From an uncultured Chloroflexota bacterium (GTDB lineage: Bacteria > Chloroflexota > Chloroflexia > Thermomicrobiales > UBA6265): a DNA stretch of 40,479 nucleotides. This document shows positions 1-9,263 of the stretch, one piece after another. The stretch covers positions 1-40,479 of the forward strand of contig CALMZR010000051.1 in the NCBI GenBank assembly GCA_937870845.1. The letters are read 5' to 3'. The translations under genes and the position numbers were made by a program. Numbering within the stretch: position 1 is the first letter of the stretch; every line of letters begins with the position of its first letter. The notes below the pieces were generated by a model. That model saw only the letters and a list, made by a program, of their open reading frames with translations. It searched no databases and was not told the origin of the DNA.

Positions 1-1852
1 CCCGAGTATGCCCGCCTTGGCGAACATCGACTGGGAGCATGAAGCGGAAGATCGTGCCCCCGCCCGGATTCGGCTCCGCCCAGATCTCCCCACCGTGCGC
101 CTGCACGATGTGCTTGGCAATCGCCAGTCCGAGCCCCGTGCCCTGTGAATGCCGCGCCCGGTCGGCCTTGAAGAACCGCTCGAAGATGCGGGGCAGATCT
201 TCCGGGCTGACGCCAACGCCCGTGTCGCGCACCTCGAACCGCACGGCGCCCGACGCCGCCGTCGCGGACAGCGTAATCTCGCCGCCGGCCGGGGTAAACT
301 TCACCGCGTTGTGCATCAGATTCAGCAAGACCTGATCGATGCGCTCCCGATCCGCGGCCACCATGGGCGTGTCGCTGTCAACCTGGACGTGGACTTTCAG
401 CCCCGCTCGCTCGGTCTGCGGCCCCAGCCGCTCCGCCGCGTGCGCCAGCAGTTCCGCCGGGCTCACCGGCTGGGGAGCGAGGACGATCCGCCCCGACTCG
501 ATCCGGGCCAGGTCGAGCAGGTCGTCCACGAGCAGCGCCAGTCGATCGACCTCGGAAATGATCCGTGCCAGGAAGTCCGTCGAAACAGCCGGATCATGCA
601 TTGCTCCGGACTCGAGCGTCTCCACAAGCACCCGAATCGATGTCAGCGGCGTGCGCAGCTCGTGCGAAACGTTGGCGACGAAATCGCGCCGCACCCCCTC
701 CAATCGCCGCAGCTCGGTAATGTCGCGCAGAACGACGACGCCAATGCGCTCCCCAACCGTGTCGACGCGTCGCGCCGCCGCCTGCAGCACACGGCCGCTC
801 CGCCCATGGCGCACCACGCGCTCGTCTACGGCTTCGTCAGTCCCCAGCGCCCGGGCGACCATCTCGGCCAGCTCGTGATCCCTGGCCACCTCCACCAGCG
901 GGTCTCCGGCAACCGGCCCCGGCGCGCCGAGCATCGCCAGCGCGGACTCGTTGGCGAGCGCCACGTGCCCGCGCTGATCCGTAATGATCACGCCGTCCGA
1001 AAGGTTGGCGAGCGTCGCCTCCAGCCGCACGCGGGCGCGCTCCAGTTCCGTGACCGTGCCTCGCAACCGCGCCGACATCGCGTTGAACGCGCGGCCGAGA
1101 TCGCCAAGCTCCCGCGTCGGAGCCGGGTCGACTGAAGCGTGGAGATCGCCCTCCGCGATGGCCGCCGCTTGCCCCCGGATGTCAGCAAGCGCCGAGCCAA
1201 TGCGCCGCGCAACAAACCACCCCGCGCCAGTCATCAGGGCAGCCGCGACAACCGCCGCCGCCGCGATCCTGCGCTGGATATCCCACACCAGGGCATCGAC
1301 CATATCCAGCGGTATCGCCAGCCGCACGATGAAATCGCCTGATTCCACCACCCGCGCCACGTAGAAGTACGGCGCCCCGATAGTACTGCTCCCGCGAATG
1401 GCTGCCCCCGTGCCCTTGCGCTCCGCTTCCACAATCTCGGGTCGGTCGCTGTGGTCGTCCATCGCGTCGGCATCGCCCGCCGAATCGGCCAGCACCCGCC
1501 CCGCCGCGTCCACGACCGTGACACGCGCCCCGAGCCCCTTGGCCAGCCGCTCCACCGCGGCGGCCAAGTCCCCAGACTCCGCGCCGCCGTAGGCCAACGG
1601 CTCCACGATATCCGCGGCGATGCGCGTCTCCTCCAACAACTCCGTCTCGAGCTGACGGAGATAGAAGTCGCGGATCGTGTCGGCCAGGAACCACGCCAAC
1701 GACCCCATGATCAGCAGGGTCAGTCCGGTGTACGTCAGGGCCAGCCGCGTGCCAAGGGTCTGGGGAACAAGCGCCGGCAACCACATCGATGGGCGCCGCG
1801 GCGCGGCCACGTCCAGCGCCGGAGCGAGGCCGCCCCGCGTGGGGCCGGTCAA
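1..1852 (-). CDS. PhoR-like sensor histidine kinase (partial, runs off left edge)
   Basis: Not in the ORF track because it runs off the edge. Reverse complement reads ...RDFVANVSHELRTPLTSIRVLVETL (H-box) and ...SQGTGLGLAIAKHIVQAHGGEIWAEPNPGGGTIFRFMLPVD (G box). N-terminal TM segment LALTYTGLTLLIMG. Directly downstream of an OmpR-type regulator. Start (TTG ~1852 or ATG 1786) uncertain. Confidence 0.9.
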   Translation of the reverse strand, partial: MTGPTRGGLAPALDVAAPRRPSMWLPALVPQTLGTRLALTYTGLTLLIMGSLAWFLADTIRDFYLRQLETELLEETRIAADIVEPLAYGGAESGDLAAAVERLAKGLGARVTVVDAAGRVLADSAGDADAMDDHSDRPEIVEAERKGTGAAIRGSSTIGAPYFYVARVVESGDFIVRLAIPLDMVDALVWDIQRRIAAAAVVAAALMTGAGWFVARRIGSALADIRGQAAAIAEGDLHASVDPAPTRELGDLGRAFNAMSARLRGTVTELERARVRLEATLANLSDGVIITDQRGHVALANESALAMLGAPGPVAGDPLVEVARDHELAEMVARALGTDEAVDERVVRHGRSGRVLQAAARRVDTVGERIGVVVLRDITELRRLEGVRRDFVANVSHELRTPLTSIRVLVETLESGAMHDPAVSTDFLARIISEVDRLALLVDDLLDLARIESGRIVLAPQPVSPAELLAHAAERLGPQTERAGLKVHVQVDSDTPMVAADRERIDQVLLNLMHNAVKFTPAGGEITLSATAASGAVRFEVRDTGVGVSPEDLPRIFERFFKADRARHSQGTGLGLAIAKHIVQAHGGEIWAEPNPGGGTIFRFMLPVDVRQGGHTR

Positions 1853-1853
1853 G

Positions 1854-2687
1854 TCAGAGCTCGTCGGCGTCGTCTGTGACAAGGCGGTAACCGACGCCGC
1901 GCACGGTTTCGAGTCGCGTCGGACGGCCCGGATCACGCTCGATCTTCTGCCGCAGCCAGCGCACATGCACGTCAACTGTGCGAGTGCCGAACGAGTAGTC
2001 GTATCCCCAGACCCTCCGCAGCAGCACATCGCGCGAATGCACCACGCCGGGATGCTTGACCAAAAAGTGCAGGAGATCGAACTCTTTGGGCCGCAGGGTC
2101 AGCGCATGGCCGCGCAACGTCGCGGTGCGCCGGGCTCGATCGACGACAAGGTCGCCCAGCGCCACGGGAGATTCTTCCGCTCCGACCGCGGCGTTTGATT
2201 CGCCCGGTGCAAGCATCGGCGCCGGGGCTGGTCCCGGCGCCCCATCCGCCGAGGCTCCCGGGCGCATCATCTCAACCCGGCGCAACATGGCCCGAATCCG
2301 CGCCAACAGCTCGCGCATGGCAAACGGCTTGGTCAGGTAGTCGTCGGCGCCTATCTCCAGACCGACCACGCGGTCGATCTCCTCCCCCCGCGCCGAGAGG
2401 AGCAGAATGGGCACCGTCGATTCCGCGCGCAGCGTTCGGCAGACCTGTAGCCCGTCCATGCCGGGGAGCATGATATCCAGCACCACGGCGTCCGGCCGGC
2501 GCCGGCGCGCCGCCTGAATCGCCTCCTGCCCGGTCGCCGCCACCTCGACGCGATATCCCTCCTTGCTCAGGGTGTAGGAAAGGGCGTCGCGCACCGACGA
2601 TTCGTCGTCGACAACCAGCACCGTCTGCACGGCCGTGTCGGACTGCATCGACATCGATACTCCCCAGCCGCGGCTCCGATCCGACAT
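1854..2687 (-). CDS. OmpR/PhoB-family response regulator
   Basis: Receiver domain VLVVDDESSVRDAL...DAVVLDIMLPGMDGLQVCRTL...DDYLTKPFAMRELLARI plus winged helix LTLRPKEFDLLHFLVKHPG...TVDVHVRWLRQKIE...TVRGVGYRL. Confidence 0.93.
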   Translation of the reverse strand: MSDRSRGWGVSMSMQSDTAVQTVLVVDDESSVRDALSYTLSKEGYRVEVAATGQEAIQAARRRRPDAVVLDIMLPGMDGLQVCRTLRAESTVPILLLSARGEEIDRVVGLEIGADDYLTKPFAMRELLARIRAMLRRVEMMRPGASADGAPGPAPAPMLAPGESNAAVGAEESPVALGDLVVDRARRTATLRGHALTLRPKEFDLLHFLVKHPGVVHSRDVLLRRVWGYDYSFGTRTVDVHVRWLRQKIERDPGRPTRLETVRGVGYRLVTDDADEL

Positions 2688-2741
2688 CCGCGAGAGCGTT
2701 CCGCGTCTTGGCCGGCAGTATAGGCAGGCGATCTGACCTCC

Positions 2742-3284
2742 TCAGCGATTTCCCCTGTACACCTCTGGCAACGACTCCGCCGCTCTGCCGTCCGGCCGAA
2801 AGGCAAGAGCGACTTCTGGCGGAATCCGACGCGGCTTTCCTTGCTCCGAGGTAAACACCCACTCGGTTCTGCCACGGACGACGATCTCTTCCTCGGCGGC
2901 GAGGTCGTGGGCGCCCAGCAGCCGGCCGCCGACAGGGAGTTCCCCCATGGTCTCCGCCACGCGATACACAAGATAGCGCCGCTCGACACGGGCGCCGCGT
3001 GGCTCGCCTAACCAGGTCACGATCCGGAGCACGTCTCCTGCGTACGCCTGTCGCAGGAAGATCACCTCGTGCCGCCGGGCCACGAACACGCCGCCAAGTC
3101 GCCTCAGCCGTTCCAGATCCAGTCCGAGCAGCACGGCGTGGTCGATCGCCGCCTGTTCCAGATAGTTCAGATATGCAGCGTTGTTGACGTGGCCGAGCGC
3201 GTCGACCTCGTGAAAACGAACCCGAATGAACGCTTCGCAGACGTGCACGCCCGCATCCGGAATGAATTCCGGATCGGCCTTCAC
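2742..3284 (-). CDS. 4-hydroxybenzoyl-CoA thioesterase-fold acyl-CoA thioesterase
   Basis: VRFHEVDALGHVNNAAYLNYLEQAAIDHA hot-dog fold signature. Confidence 0.85.
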   Translation of the reverse strand: MKADPEFIPDAGVHVCEAFIRVRFHEVDALGHVNNAAYLNYLEQAAIDHAVLLGLDLERLRRLGGVFVARRHEVIFLRQAYAGDVLRIVTWLGEPRGARVERRYLVYRVAETMGELPVGGRLLGAHDLAAEEEIVVRGRTEWVFTSEQGKPRRIPPEVALAFRPDGRAAESLPEVYRGNR

Positions 3285-5200
3285 GCCGCGGCGCCTGCTC
3301 GTGACGCCGCATCCGACCCGACGGACCCCGCATCGGCCGGCGTCAGCGCCTGGTGGAAAATGCGCCGCAGGATCGCCACCGTCGAGGCATACGTCGAATC
3401 CATCCCGTGGTACGAAAGCCCGCGCGCGCCCAGCGTCTGCGCCCGCGTGTACGGCGTGTCCGACGCGTAGTGGATGATCCCGAGGTCCATTGCCCCCGGC
3501 CGGTGCGTTTGCAGGTTGATCGCCTCCTCCGACGGGTAGCGCCGCAGATACAGATCCTCGTAGAGGGCGTTGAGGTATGGCCCCGCCTCCATCTCGACCA
3601 CGGTGTAGTTCTCGCGATAGAAGAAGTCGAGATACCCCTCGTTCTGGAGGAAGGTGCCTTTCACCGTGACCGCCTTCTGATTGTCGAGTGCGGCGCCGTA
3701 CTCCAGGTACGGCGCCAGATCGGCGTAGCTGAAAGCGTTCTCAAACCAGTAGGTGTTGCCGGAGTGCTCGTCGTACACCACATCGGAGATCATCACGTCC
3801 CCAATCCGGCCGTTCAGCGTCGCGGCCTTGCCCAGGATATACACCCCATGCAGCTCGTCCGTCGTCATGCCAACCTGAGTCATGATGTTGTACGCCGCCA
3901 GACCTAAGGGGTAGTTCACGTTGACGATGAGCGCGTCCGACTGCCGCGGATCAAGGCATACCCCGTCTACGTCGCTCAACCGGGGATCGAAGTGGGCCGG
4001 ATCGAGTTTGGCCAGCTCGATGATCTGGATGCCGACGTCAATCGCCCCGGTCGCGTCAATGTGGTGGATGCCGACAGCCTGCTCCTCGTTGCTCCGCTCG
4101 CGCCGGTCGTCTTCACGGCCAGGACTGGAAAAGTACTGGCGCGCCGCGAAATAGAGCAGGTTCTCCCAATTAGAGCGGCTCGTGCCGGCCTCGAGCCGGA
4201 CCAGCTCCTCCTTCAGCTCGGCGTCGCCGTGGGCGCGAATGAACTCGGTCAGCTCCCGTTTGCGCCGACGCGCTGTTCCGGAGAGCACGTTGACGATCGA
4301 GTGCGTGTTCGAGGACACGAAATAGACCGGCCGTTCGGCGGCGCCCAGCCCGTGCAGCACGCGCTCCGCTGGCAGCCACCACTGATGCGTGGCGCGGGCG
4401 TTGCCGAGGTGGCTGCCTCCGATCATGCGCAGCGTATACCGCTTGCGCTGCCCGGCGATCGCGTCGAGGTTTCGCCACAGAGCGCCGCCCCACACGCTCT
4501 GCAGCCGCTGCCAATCATCCGGTTGCAGCAGCAGTCGCTTGCCGGCGTTGGCAACCTCAGCCGCGTCGAGATCATCCCCGGATGCGGTTCGCTGGATCAG
4601 CGATCGCAGCTCGGGATCGGACTCGATGATCCCGTGCATCTTGTTCCATTCGATCTGATGCGCCACGATCGAGGGTACAAGATCGTCGAGGTCCGACGCC
4701 GAGCCGATCGACGCGGCCAGCGTGCGCTCCCCGTCGAACCGCCATCGCCTCCGCCGGCCCGGCGCGGACACCACGCGCCATGTCTCCATGCCGACGAACC
4801 CGGCGCGCCGGAACCCTCGCGCCGACTGCCCAAGCACGATCTCGGTCACGTCGACGACGCACTCGGGCAGACGCTGAACCGAATAGATGAACGCGTTGAG
4901 ATCTGGTTGTGGTTCATTGGCCCCGGCGTGCAGTGACGACGAGGCCGTCAGATGCGCGGGAACCAGGCTCGACACCGGGATGGCTCCGGAACTTTGCAGC
5001 AGTGTGGTGTAGGTGCGGACGTAAAGGTCGACTTCACGTTTGCCCGGCACGCGCGCCGAGGCGTCGATCGCCGGCGATGCGCTTCGCTCCCCCGGGAAAA
5101 GCCTCCCCTGTTCCGATTCAGTCTCGAGCCCGCGCGTCATGGCCGCAGTATAACCGTGCTTGACCGAGGGACCGGCGCTGCCGGTCGAGCCAAACGACAT
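3281..5200 (-). CDS. Conserved hypothetical protein with nucleoside-phosphorylase-like C-terminal region
   Basis: Long ORF (639 aa; start may be internal, e.g. MTRGLETE). C-terminal segments GKAATLNGRIGDVMISDVVYDEHSG and VVEMEAGPYLNALYE resemble PNP/UDP-family nucleosidases. Confidence 0.75.
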   Translation of the reverse strand: MSFGSTGSAGPSVKHGYTAAMTRGLETESEQGRLFPGERSASPAIDASARVPGKREVDLYVRTYTTLLQSSGAIPVSSLVPAHLTASSSLHAGANEPQPDLNAFIYSVQRLPECVVDVTEIVLGQSARGFRRAGFVGMETWRVVSAPGRRRRWRFDGERTLAASIGSASDLDDLVPSIVAHQIEWNKMHGIIESDPELRSLIQRTASGDDLDAAEVANAGKRLLLQPDDWQRLQSVWGGALWRNLDAIAGQRKRYTLRMIGGSHLGNARATHQWWLPAERVLHGLGAAERPVYFVSSNTHSIVNVLSGTARRRKRELTEFIRAHGDAELKEELVRLEAGTSRSNWENLLYFAARQYFSSPGREDDRRERSNEEQAVGIHHIDATGAIDVGIQIIELAKLDPAHFDPRLSDVDGVCLDPRQSDALIVNVNYPLGLAAYNIMTQVGMTTDELHGVYILGKAATLNGRIGDVMISDVVYDEHSGNTYWFENAFSYADLAPYLEYGAALDNQKAVTVKGTFLQNEGYLDFFYRENYTVVEMEAGPYLNALYEDLYLRRYPSEEAINLQTHRPGAMDLGIIHYASDTPYTRAQTLGARGLSYHGMDSTYASTVAILRRIFHQALTPADAGSVGSDAASRAGAAA

Positions 5201-5271
5201 TCTGCAAGGGGCCTGAAACGTGTGGGAAGCCCTGTAGTGCGCCGCCGTGCTCCCCGACGAACAGAAACCGT

Positions 5272-6210
5272 CTACCGCCGGCCGAGGTAAGCGAGACCGT
5301 CCTCCAGTCGCAGAGGCTCCCGTCCAATCAGCTCCGCGGTGGCCGAGCGGTTCGTCGCATTGTCGATCGCCAGCATCTTGAGCTGCTCGCTGGTGACCGG
5401 TGGCCGCAACGCCTTGGGCAATGGCGAAGAGAGCGCCACGATGCCCTTCATCAACCCAACCGGCACGTGCATCTTCGGTTTCGACACGCCAAGCTGCCCA
5501 GCCACCGCATCGAGCAACGCTTCGTACGTGTAGATCTTGCCGCCGCCCAGCTCGTAAATGTGGCCAGCGGTGGAAGGGTCGTCCAAAGCCCGCACGTAGG
5601 CGGCCGCGACCTCTTCGACGGCGATGGGTTGAAACAAACTCTTCCCGGACCCAACGACCGGGATCACCGGGGCCGTTTTGACGAGCTTGGCCAGCAGTGT
5701 CACGAATCCATCCCCGGGACCGAAGATGATCGATGGACGGAAGATGGTCCAGGGGATGCCCGACCGCTCAACTGCTTGTTCCGCCTGCCACTTCGCCTCG
5801 AAATACCCGTAGCGTGGATCGTTGCGCGTGCCGAGAGCGCTCATGTGCAACAACCGTCGCGCCCCGGAACGCTGCGCCTCCTGAATCACATTGACGGTCC
5901 CGCCGCGGATGACCTCGTCGAAGGTCGTCCCACCTTCCTCTTCGATGATCGCCACGAGGTGGATCACCGCTTCGCAGCCGTCCATCGCCCCGCGCAGCGA
6001 CTCGGCATTCGTGACATCGCCCGCCACGATCTCGACGTTGGTCGTCTTTAAGCGCACAGCGTCGGCGGGGTCGCGCACCAGAATCCTCATGGGACGGTCG
6101 CCCAACGCCCGCACGATGGTGCGTCCGACAAACCCTGTCCCGCCCGTCACGAAGACCCGGCCGGTCACCGGGCGCGGCGATGCTTGCTCTTCACCAGCGC
6201 TCGCGCTCAT
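5272..6210 (-). CDS. NAD(P)-dependent epimerase / complex I NDUFA9-like SDR protein
   Basis: GRVFVTGGTGFVGRTIVRAL Rossmann motif; extended atypical SDR pattern. Confidence 0.88.
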   Translation of the reverse strand: MSASAGEEQASPRPVTGRVFVTGGTGFVGRTIVRALGDRPMRILVRDPADAVRLKTTNVEIVAGDVTNAESLRGAMDGCEAVIHLVAIIEEEGGTTFDEVIRGGTVNVIQEAQRSGARRLLHMSALGTRNDPRYGYFEAKWQAEQAVERSGIPWTIFRPSIIFGPGDGFVTLLAKLVKTAPVIPVVGSGKSLFQPIAVEEVAAAYVRALDDPSTAGHIYELGGGKIYTYEALLDAVAGQLGVSKPKMHVPVGLMKGIVALSSPLPKALRPPVTSEQLKMLAIDNATNRSATAELIGREPLRLEDGLAYLGRR

Positions 6211-6272
6211 TCGCCGCTCCGCTCAATCAACACGACTCGCTTTCGGAAAAGTCGTCGGGCGTGGCGTGGGGC

Positions 6273-7088
6273 TCACCCCGAATCGCTCGTCGCAGCTCTG
6301 GCGTGGGTCAGCAATTTGCCGGGGTCCACGGCGATCGCATTGCGGCCCAGCGACTTGACGGCCCCATGCTCCTGCAACTCCAGCAGTTTACGCGTCACCG
6401 TCACCCGATTCGAGCCAATCATGTTGGCCAACTGCTGGTGCGTCACCGGTAGTGTGATCGCCGTCAACCCGCCTGCCGCGGGGCGGCCGAACGCCCGCGC
6501 CAACGACACGAGCGTGGTCGCGAGCCGTACCGACGTGTCCCGCGCCAGCAACTGCTCTGCCAGGATCTGCAACTCAGAAAGGCGGCGCGACATGCCGTGC
6601 ACCACCGCCGCCGCCAGCTCCGGCGTGCGACGAATCAGCTCGACCAGGTCGTCAGACTCCACGACGGTGACCGTCGAATCGACGAGTGCTTCGGCAATGC
6701 TGCTGCTGGAGAGGCCATCCGGGTCGATCTCCTGGGTAATGACGTTTCCAGGTCCAAGCAGCCCCAGGTTGATCGAGCGCCCGTCCGGCAGAACCTTGTA
6801 ATGCCGAACACACCCCGATCGCACGATGTAGACGCGATCCAACCCGTGTCCGGGACCGAACAGCTCCTCCGCTCTTCGCAGCGAGACAGTGGAGGTTTTC
6901 GACGCTTCCGACCGGTAACTCCGCGTATCCGGGGCTGGGACGCCGCTGGACATCGTCCGACCCGGAGGTCTCGCCACGGCGGAGGCGGCGACGGCGCCCG
7001 TCGCAGCGCCTTTGCCTCCGGCGTACCACCCTGCCGCGGTGACGGCCAGGGTGCGGGCAGTTGTTCCTTCCCGAGAAGCAAACTTCAT
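6273..7088 (-). CDS. Crp/Fnr-family transcriptional regulator
   Basis: cNMP-like YIVRSGCVRHYKVLPDGRSINLGLLGPG plus HTH LPVTHQQLANMIGSNRVTVTRKLLELQEHGAV. The N-terminal ~60 aa is atypical and the start is uncertain. Confidence 0.85.
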   Translation of the reverse strand: MKFASREGTTARTLAVTAAGWYAGGKGAATGAVAASAVARPPGRTMSSGVPAPDTRSYRSEASKTSTVSLRRAEELFGPGHGLDRVYIVRSGCVRHYKVLPDGRSINLGLLGPGNVITQEIDPDGLSSSSIAEALVDSTVTVVESDDLVELIRRTPELAAAVVHGMSRRLSELQILAEQLLARDTSVRLATTLVSLARAFGRPAAGGLTAITLPVTHQQLANMIGSNRVTVTRKLLELQEHGAVKSLGRNAIAVDPGKLLTHARAATSDSG

Positions 7089-7180
7089 CGCGGGACTCCT
7101 TCACCAATGCTCAAAGGTGGATGAGTGCTCCTCGATGACACTCGGCCAGGACCGAGGCAAGAGGACCGCTCCCTCGCTTC

Positions 7181-7209
7181 ATCCTATGGGCAACGCCCCT
7201 TTTTGTCAA
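7181..7209 (-). promoter_or_regulatory. Sigma70-type promoter upstream of the Crp/Fnr gene
   Basis: On the minus strand: TTGACA-N17-TAGGAT (TTGACA AAAAGGGGCGTTGCCCA TAGGAT). Confidence 0.65.
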
Positions 7210-7214
7210 TATTT

Positions 7215-7233
7215 TGCACAGCTATTCTGTGCA
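7215..7233. promoter_or_regulatory. Operator-like inverted repeat TGCACAG-CTATT-CTGTGCA
   Basis: Perfect 7-bp inverted repeat with 5-nt spacer, immediately upstream of the -35 box. Confidence 0.6.
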
Positions 7234-7386
7234 TCGAGGGAACCCCGACGGCGAATCCTGGTTCTCGAGTCCGAACGTCGCGCATGGCCGATGCACGATT
7301 TCCATGAAACCGCGAATACGTGGGAACCGTGAGGCACATCCAGACGAGCCGATGCCGGCCTCGTAGGTTGCGCTATGTCGCTTTCC

Positions 7387-8670
7387 TCAACCGGCTCCGC
7401 ACCAATCGGCCGTGAACGTCGCGGTGATCGCCGCTGCGGCGACCAGATCATCCAGGAAAATCGCCTCGTCAGGCGCATGCGCCAACCGAACGTCTCCTGC
7501 CCCGAACATCACGCACGGCATGCCGCCGACCAATACGAAGTGACGCATGTCGGCGCCGTACGTCACCGCTTCGATGGCGGGCTCGGCCCTCCGCACGCGC
7601 CGCCACGCCGCGCTCAGGGTATGCACGAGTGGGGATTCGACGGCCACCTCGGCTGGGGCGAAATGCCCATCCCGCCATTCGATCCGTGGTCGGTGCTCAC
7701 GCAGCCACGGGTCCGCGTCGGCCAGCCTCGCCACCTCGTCCGAGAGCGCGCGCTTCATCCCGGCCAGAGATTCGCCGGGCACAAGTCCCGCCCGGCCCTC
7801 GGCCTCCAGCCACTCAGGCACCGAGGACGGCCAAGCTCCACCGCGCACCGTCCCGATGTTGATGGGCGCCTTGTTCACCATGCCGTCATACAGCGGGTGC
7901 GCAATTTCGCCGTTGTGGCGCGCCTCGAACTCGAGGAGTCCGCGATGCAGGTAGGCGAACTTCTCGATTGCGCTCACTCCCTCGTCCCGCACACACGCGT
8001 GCGCTGAGAGACCAGGCACCACCAACCGAAACATCAGTGAGCCGCCCTGCGCCACCACGATCGCGAGATTCGTCGGCTCCGATATCAGGGCGGCGTCGGC
8101 TACATAGCCGCGCAACACCGCGGCCAGCGCCCCGGCGCCGCCATCTTCCTCCGAGATCGTGCTCTGCACGATCACGTCGCCGGCTGGCTCGATCCCTGCC
8201 TCCCGCAGGACGCGCACGGCGAACAGGTTCGCGATCACCCCGCCCTTCATGTCGCACGCGCCACGGCCGTAAAGCCGGCCGTCGACCACGTCCCCGCCGA
8301 GCGGATCGCGCCTCCAGGCGCCTCGATCGCCGATCTCTACCGTGTCGATATGCCCATTGAGTATGAGGGATCGCCCGCCGCCGCTGCCCCGGTAGACTCC
8401 GACAACGTTCGGCCTCCCGGCGAATCCGGACCCCAGCGTGACCGACTCGGCATGCGGCGCCAGCGTCGCCGCATCCGGCTCCCAGACGTCGACATCGAGG
8501 CCATGGTCGCGCATCAAGCGTGCGACCGCCTCCTGGACCAACCCCTCTTCCCCGGTCTGGCTCGGGATTTGCACAAGTTCCTTTAGTGCGGCGACCATCG
8601 CCGGTCGCAGTGCTTCCGCCGCGCCCCGAATCGCCATATCGCGCCGATCGCCTCCCTCCCTGCCGCTCAT
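7387..8670 (-). CDS. M20 family peptidase (ArgE/DapE/ACY1 type)
   Basis: LILNGHIDTVEIGD...LYGRGACDMKGGVIANLFAVRVL...SEEDGGAGALAAV. The ORF track runs to 8766; start probably near MSGREGGDRRD. Confidence 0.88.
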   Translation of the reverse strand: MSGREGGDRRDMAIRGAAEALRPAMVAALKELVQIPSQTGEEGLVQEAVARLMRDHGLDVDVWEPDAATLAPHAESVTLGSGFAGRPNVVGVYRGSGGGRSLILNGHIDTVEIGDRGAWRRDPLGGDVVDGRLYGRGACDMKGGVIANLFAVRVLREAGIEPAGDVIVQSTISEEDGGAGALAAVLRGYVADAALISEPTNLAIVVAQGGSLMFRLVVPGLSAHACVRDEGVSAIEKFAYLHRGLLEFEARHNGEIAHPLYDGMVNKAPINIGTVRGGAWPSSVPEWLEAEGRAGLVPGESLAGMKRALSDEVARLADADPWLREHRPRIEWRDGHFAPAEVAVESPLVHTLSAAWRRVRRAEPAIEAVTYGADMRHFVLVGGMPCVMFGAGDVRLAHAPDEAIFLDDLVAAAAITATFTADWCGAG

Positions 8671-9263
8671 GGCGCGGTCCCCCCCGTCGGATCGGCATGT
8701 GCGACGGCGGATGTAGACAGCCCCACCAGTTCCGCCCGCATTCCGTCGCCGGCATACCGCGCCCACAGCTTGCGAAATCGATCGTACGCCGCTCGCCGCT
8801 CGGCGTGCTCACGGCCAAGAAGGGCAATCAGCCCCCGGCGCGGGTCGTCCGGCGGCGGCCGCAGCGCCGCCGTGGCAATCTCGACCAACGCAGCCGGTGA
8901 GGCTTCCGCGATCTCCTGCCGGGTTTGCCGGCTCTGCTCGACCATCACCCGCGATAGCTCGTCGCCGATCAGCGCGATCCGCACGTCGCGGTCGTGCAGC
9001 GCGCCGAGCGCCTCCTGGATCGCTTTGACCCGGTCGATCTGCCGATCCCCCGCCTCGCCGAACTGAGGCCGAAACAACTCCAGCGTGTAGCGAAGGCGTT
9101 TGGCGGAAATCCGCAGATCGTGCAACGCCTCCGATAGCTCGGGATGCGGCACGACGGGAGCATAGGAGTAGTATTCCGCGATTCGCACCGCCAGCACTTT
9201 GCGCGCGTTCTCGGCCACGCTTGCTTCGGGATCGACGTCTTCGACCGGCCACGCCCGGCTCAT
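8667..9263 (-). CDS. CHAD domain protein (second half of a CHAD domain)
   Basis: LSEALHDLRISAKRLRYTLELFRPQF...KAIQEALGALHDRDVRIALI. Starts with an ATGA overlap with the upstream gene. Confidence 0.82.
   Translation of the reverse strand: MSRAWPVEDVDPEASVAENARKVLAVRIAEYYSYAPVVPHPELSEALHDLRISAKRLRYTLELFRPQFGEAGDRQIDRVKAIQEALGALHDRDVRIALIGDELSRVMVEQSRQTRQEIAEASPAALVEIATAALRPPPDDPRRGLIALLGREHAERRAAYDRFRKLWARYAGDGMRAELVGLSTSAVAHADPTGGTAP

Noticed and set aside
149-1135. 328-aa plus-strand ORF
   Set aside because: Antisense to the histidine kinase, whose H- and G-box motifs are unambiguous on the minus strand.
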